Positions 60,727 through 64,000 of a DNA stretch of 64,000 nt are shown in pieces. The first letter of the stretch is position 1. Each line of letters opens with the position of its first letter. The translations under genes and the position numbers were made by a program. The notes under the pieces are model-generated. The model made no database searches. It saw nothing but the letters and a program-made list of their open reading frames with translations, and was not told the DNA's origin. This stretch comes from VRUE01 sp963702955 (lineage in GTDB: Bacteria; Actinomycetota; Thermoleophilia; Solirubrobacterales; 70-9). The stretch is taken from NCBI GenBank assembly GCA_963702955.1, contig OY969774.1:1426001-1490000 (forward strand). Reading direction: 5' to 3'.

Positions 60727-60962
60727 GCTGACAGGGCAGGGCTAAGGTGCCTGCAGGCTCTCCCCTTCTCGTCCAACACAGACGTCTGCAACTGGCCGCT
60801 GGCGCGCTCGCAATCACGCAAGAGCAGACGTCTCGATGCAGCGGCCCCGCCGCAAACGTCCCCATGCGCGTCCCTGTAGGAACCGACGACCTCATCCTGA
60901 TGAAACCGCAGCGGGTTGACAGCTGCTCGCCCTCTCTACCAGCAGACGCGGCAACACGATGC

Positions 60963-61754
60963 TCAGCGCTTCGTGGCCAAAAAGAGGTAGCGGTTGAGGC
61001 TGAAGAAGTAATCGGCGCTGCGGGAGAGGCGGTCCAGGTCCTCCCTCCACGCAATGGCGTCGGCTTCGGTGAGCCCTTGCCGGCCGGGGACGTAGTCGGC
61101 GATCAGCTCGGCCATCCCCTCGCTGTAGGTGTTGTGGTTGCTGCGGAGGTTGAGGATAGGTACGACCCGGCAGAGCTCGAGCGTCAAGCCTGCCTCCTCC
61201 AGCAGGCCGATCAGCCTGCGTGGCAGGTGCGGATCGATCAGATGCTCGCCCCAGGCGTCCAGTACGCGCCGCATGCGCAAGGGATCGCCGCAGTGCCAGA
61301 CGATCGAATCCCAGTCGGTGTCGAGCACCAGCGCGCGGCCCCCCGGACGCAACACACGGGCAAGCTCCGAAAGCGCCGCCGCAATGTCCTCCACGTACTC
61401 ATAGACCTGGGTGGAGACGACGGCGTCAAAGCTCTTATCTGCGCAGGGCAGCGCACATGCGTCGGCGTGTTCGAAGCGCAGCTCGCCATTACCTGTCGAG
61501 CCAAGACGAGCCGCGGCGATCGCCAGCATGGCCTCGCTGACGTCGGTGCCCAAGACGGCGCCGTTCGGTGCGGCGCTGGCGGCCAGCTCGGCCGCGAGGA
61601 AGCCCGGGCCCGCCCCGATATCGAGCACGCGCTCGCCCGGCTTGACCTCGAGCGCATCGCGCACCGCCTGGCGCTGGGCGACGACATCGGGCGTGCTGTA
61701 GATCGCCTCGATCCGTCGTGATTCCTCCTCATCGAATTGAAGCGTGGAGCTCAT
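60963..61754 (-). CDS. SAM-dependent methyltransferase (class I)
   Basis: 263 residues from ATG 61754 (MSSTLQFDEEESRR); a longer version from 61787 is possible. Motif I is RVLDIGAGPGFLAAELA (about residues 42-58), motif post-I VLGTDVSEAMLAIA, and motif II-like SFDAVVSTQVYEYVEDI and RVLRPGGRALVLD. The fold is UbiE/COQ5-like; a C-terminal 60 residues rich in aromatic and Arg (FFSLNRYLFLATKR) are less conserved. The substrate is unknown. The start overlaps the stop of a small upstream gene by ATGA, so the two are coupled. Confidence 0.9.
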   Translation of the reverse strand: MSSTLQFDEEESRRIEAIYSTPDVVAQRQAVRDALEVKPGERVLDIGAGPGFLAAELAASAAPNGAVLGTDVSEAMLAIAAARLGSTGNGELRFEHADACALPCADKSFDAVVSTQVYEYVEDIAAALSELARVLRPGGRALVLDTDWDSIVWHCGDPLRMRRVLDAWGEHLIDPHLPRRLIGLLEEAGLTLELCRVVPILNLRSNHNTYSEGMAELIADYVPGRQGLTEADAIAWREDLDRLSRSADYFFSLNRYLFLATKR

Positions 61755-61996
61755 CGCAGAGGTGCCATCGGGGGCCTCAGCAACCATGCCAAGAACGCAG
61801 TATGTCGCTTGACGGCCTGATTCGATCCGCCGCTTCGACGAGCGAGGGCCGCGGCCCCAAGCAGGGCGCCAACCGCCGCATAGACCGGTAGGGATCGCCA
61901 GCTCCGGACCAGCCTGATCACGCTCCCAGCGGCGTATGCCCGCAGCAACTGGTCATCGATCAGCTTGCGCCAGCGCTCGGGATCAGAACGACGCAA
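61751..61996 (-). CDS. Small membrane-associated protein coupled to the methyltransferase
   Basis: 81 residues, ATG 61996. It has a charged N-terminus (MRRSDPERWRKLIDDQLLRAY), one likely membrane helix at about residues 36-52 (LPVYAAVGALLGAAALA) and a basic C-terminal stretch. I do not recognise the family. The stop (TGA at 61751-61753) overlaps the methyltransferase ATG, which supports translation. It may anchor or partner the enzyme; a chance frame cannot be excluded. Confidence 0.45.
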   Translation of the reverse strand: MRRSDPERWRKLIDDQLLRAYAAGSVIRLVRSWRSLPVYAAVGALLGAAALARRSGGSNQAVKRHTAFLAWLLRPPMAPLR

Positions 61997-62505
61997 GGCT
62001 GCCCCACTGCGTGCAAATGCCGTTGTGGTACGTCTCGGGGCCTGGCTGGCCGCTCTGAATTGTGATGTTGACTAGACAGAAACTGCAGGACTCGCTGTCG
62101 CGGATCAACGGTGTCGCCTGCTCGCCGTCCGATGCGGGCGTCTGGAGCGAAGCTCAGCGGACGCCCGCAAATCGCGCGAAGCAGGAAACCTTCGACCGAG
62201 GCTGTGAACTGCCCCAGTCTTGACGGAGTAGGGGTCAATGTGCCTCCGCCACAATCGCTGGTGCGCTAGCAAACGAACGCACCCCGGGCGCGCCTTACCT
62301 CAGCTGCGCTCAGCGGGCCGAAGCGAAGAGTCCAACCACCATCCAGCTCCTGGCGCAGCGAGTGGCGCACGCGATCCCGCTTGAGCGCCTCTGCATGTCG
62401 CTCAGCCCGTTCATAGCCTGAAAGGTCGCGTCAAGGCCGTAGCGCTCAAACCGCGTTCACGCGGAGGGAGAAGCGATGTATGCGGCCTATGAGTCTGGCT
62501 AGCCC
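61997..62505. other. Intergenic region without a supported gene
   Basis: This 509-base stretch has frames up to about 90 codons but none with a domain, signal peptide or good ribosome site. Base composition is near 60% G+C, lower than most of the window. It may contain promoters for the small coupled gene (reading left) and decayed sequence. Confidence 0.55.
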
Positions 62506-62976
62506 TCAGCTCGCCTTGGCGGTGTACTTAGAGGTTCCGTTGCATGTCGTGGCGCCGCTGAAGTCGGTGATCACCTTGCCGCTCTCATGCCCCTTCTTGC
62601 CGAACTTGCCGGTGATCTTCACGAAGCCCTCGTGGTCATGGGTGGGGGCGAAGTAGATCGGCAGCTTCGCCGTGAAGGTGCCCTTGCTAGAGACCTTCGC
62701 CGTCGCGTCCTGGGCTTCGCCAAAGCCGCCACCTTCGCAGTAGACCGGGTAGCCGCTCGGCAGGCTGAACTTGTGAACCTTCTTGCCGTTCTTGGAGACC
62801 TGGAAGCTGATCGTGAAGGTGACGTTGCCTCCCGGGCGACTTTTGATCGACCCGGAGTAGGTCTTGCCCTTGGCGGGGTGGGCCGCGTTGGCGCTGCCGG
62901 CGCCCACGGCGAGCGCGGCGATCAGGACGAGGAGTCCGCAGGAAACCGCGGCTCGAGGGCTGTGGCGGACCTTCAT
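62506..62976 (-). CDS. Secreted protein of unknown function
   Basis: 156 residues, ATG 62976 with an AGGAGG site upstream. The signal peptide ends near residue 31 (LLVLIAALAVGAGSANA|AHP). The mature part is rich in Lys, Ser, Thr and Gly with alternating strands (YSGSIKSRPGGNVTFTISFQVSKNGKKVHKF), two cysteines that could form a disulfide (CEGGG and TTCNG) and no domain I recognise. A beta-sandwich is likely. It is divergent from the next secreted protein gene. Confidence 0.7.
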   Translation of the reverse strand: MKVRHSPRAAVSCGLLVLIAALAVGAGSANAAHPAKGKTYSGSIKSRPGGNVTFTISFQVSKNGKKVHKFSLPSGYPVYCEGGGFGEAQDATAKVSSKGTFTAKLPIYFAPTHDHEGFVKITGKFGKKGHESGKVITDFSGATTCNGTSKYTAKAS

Positions 62977-63175
62977 GGCGCTCCTCCTATCTCTCGCTCA
63001 ACGCGTGGCGGCCCGGTGGCCGCTGGACGAGACCGGCGGAGGCTATCTCATCTGAGCCGGCGATCGGGCGTAGCTCAATCGCCCGGCTCACGCATGCCCC
63101 CGCGCCGCTGGCGATCTGGGAAGATTGCCGTCGCCGCTGCCGTTGTGGCTGTCAACTATTCAGGAGGCCATCCAC

Positions 63176-63631
63176 GTGAAACGCGCCTACGTTCTGCCGG
63201 TCTTCGTTCTACTCGTCGCTCTCGCGGTCTCGACGATCGAAAGCGCGGTGCCGTCGGCGCATGCCAGCAACTTCCGTTCTGTCTATCTGCGGAAGACGAA
63301 ACTCGGCAAGATCTTGGTCAACACCGCCGGCACCACGCTGTTTGAGTTTTCGAAGGACCCCCCGAAGAAGGACATCTGTGTCAAGCAGGCCGGTTGCATC
63401 ACGTCCTGGATTCCGCAGGAAGCGACCGGCAAGCCGACCGCAGGCCCGGGCGTCCACGCCTCCCTACTCTCGACAATCAAGGTCCTGGGCGAGCGGCAGC
63501 TCACCTATGCCGGCCATCCGCTGTACATCGACATCGCCACCACCAAGCCCGGGGAGACCTCCAAGGTCGGTACCAAGCAGTTCGGTGGGAAGTGGTACGC
63601 GATCAATGCCAAGGGGCGCGCTGTGAAGTAG
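63176..63631 (+). CDS. COG4315-type secreted repeat protein
   Basis: 151 residues, GTG 63176 with AGGAGG nine bases upstream. A signal peptide (residues 1-30) precedes two copies of the short COG4315 repeat, each a YLxxTxLGKILVNxxGxTLFxF-like strand pair followed by a CxxxCxxxWPP-like segment (here CVKQAGCITSWIPQ) and, in the second half, YAGHPLYIDIATTKPGE and GKWYAINAKG. These secreted lipoprotein-like proteins are common in actinobacteria and have no settled function. The tryptophan and cysteine pattern is retained. Confidence 0.85.
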   Translation: MKRAYVLPVFVLLVALAVSTIESAVPSAHASNFRSVYLRKTKLGKILVNTAGTTLFEFSKDPPKKDICVKQAGCITSWIPQEATGKPTAGPGVHASLLSTIKVLGERQLTYAGHPLYIDIATTKPGETSKVGTKQFGGKWYAINAKGRAVK

Positions 63632-64000
63632 AGCCGCGCGATGCGGCAGTCGGCAGCGTGGTGGACAGGCAGCGCTTCTCCTTTGCGCGAGCACCGGCAC
63701 TGCCCGGCCTCGCTGCTGCAAATCGTCCGATGCAAGAGCGTCAGCAACATCCACGTACGCGATCGCATCACGCGCATGCAGAAGCGCCGCGGCGGCGAGG
63801 CCACCTTGTCCGGAAGAGTTGCCGAAGTCAGGCCAGGTCGCTGGCAGGCCGAAGGTTACAGTTGGACGACACGACAATCCGCGGTGAGCGATTCTTCAGC
63901 GCACACATGGGTGCCAGGGTCGTGCGAACAAGTCATAAGACTTGTGAATTGCGCTGAAGTTGATCGCCCGCGCGGTCTTGCAGTACTGCTTCGGCTCCTG
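63632..64000. other. Right-end region without a supported gene
   Basis: No convincing gene is visible in these 369 bases. An 18-base inverted repeat at 63928-63945 is the only structured signal. The end of the window may cut the promoter or start of a further gene. Confidence 0.5.
63928..63945. repeat. 18-base inverted repeat
   Basis: ACAAGTC-ATAA-GACTTGT, perfect 7-base arms around ATAA, in an AT-richer patch. It could be an operator of a gene beyond the window or a small hairpin. Confidence 0.4.

Noticed and set aside
61960..62238. A 92-codon minus-strand frame in the 61997-62505 gap
   Set aside because: No ribosome site, signal peptide or domain; the sequence looks like chance coding in lower-GC DNA.

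Overview
The window looks like chromosomal DNA from a high-GC actinobacterium, most likely class Thermoleophilia (order Solirubrobacterales). This placement is inferred from the strong G/C third-position bias, an F420-type oxidoreductase, an ECF sigma factor paired with a YciI/DGPF protein, arrays of TetR regulators, an Rv2578c-like radical SAM protein with a mycobacterial-type SOS box, FolE2, and cytochrome bd. No 16S rRNA or other decisive marker is present. I see no insertion sequence, prophage or CRISPR array. Four tRNA genes are present: Tyr(GTA), Thr(CGT), Ser(CGA) and Ser(GGA).

Left part (1-24 kb). An oligopeptide-type ABC importer (tail of the binding protein, two permeases, two ATPases) is followed by an ATP-dependent DNA ligase that converges on a radical SAM protein with a perfect SOS-box palindrome at its start. 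Next come an MFS/MerR efflux pair, a dCTP deaminase under a TetR regulator, two more TetR genes and a MerR gene. Then comes an unusual stretch in which one open frame joins an I-Ssp6803I-like PD-(D/E)XK endonuclease, an intact tRNA-Tyr and an AbrB-type domain, and is translationally coupled to an SDR gene. It is followed by an F420 oxidoreductase, the primary sigma factor, folE2, pgsA, an MMPL pump with a ferritin-like lipoprotein, two paralogous winged-helix regulators around a family-5 uracil-DNA glycosylase, and an E1-like adenylating enzyme with a possible N-terminal peptide-recognition domain.

Middle part (24-41 kb). tRNA-Thr, a Phd/VapC toxin-antitoxin pair whose toxin seems to start at CTG, a convergent histidine kinase/response regulator pair, a cysteine-rich RTX-like secreted protein, an ECF/DGPF pair, a PilZ-containing cellulose-synthase-like glycosyltransferase whose frame runs into tRNA-Ser, tadA, a subtilase, a universal stress protein, a metallo-beta-lactamase-fold hydrolase, and a divergent fatty-acid desaturase / cyclopropane synthase pair.

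Right part (41-64 kb). Ten consecutive minus-strand genes run with almost no gaps: tkt, tal, pgi, cydA, cydB, then a compositionally distinct four-gene cassette (nucleoside deoxyribosyltransferase-like protein, two DUF488 proteins, a putative dual-OB protein), then a HAD phosphatase. The cassette is my best candidate for an undescribed defence or nucleotide-signalling system. rpiA is divergent from tkt, which groups the non-oxidative pentose-phosphate pathway with glucose-6-phosphate isomerase and a low-oxygen terminal oxidase. Two BBE-type flavoproteins, a DUF4242-cyclase fusion, a large LuxR-family ATPase regulator divergent from a flavoenzyme pair, a methyltransferase and two small secreted proteins complete the window. 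From about 60.7 kb on, coding density and G+C content fall.

Two architectural traits recur. Same-strand genes commonly overlap by ATGA or GTGA. Seven of about fifteen convergent protein-gene pairs end in a shared CTAG or CTAA, so their stop codons overlap and no room is left for a terminator between them.
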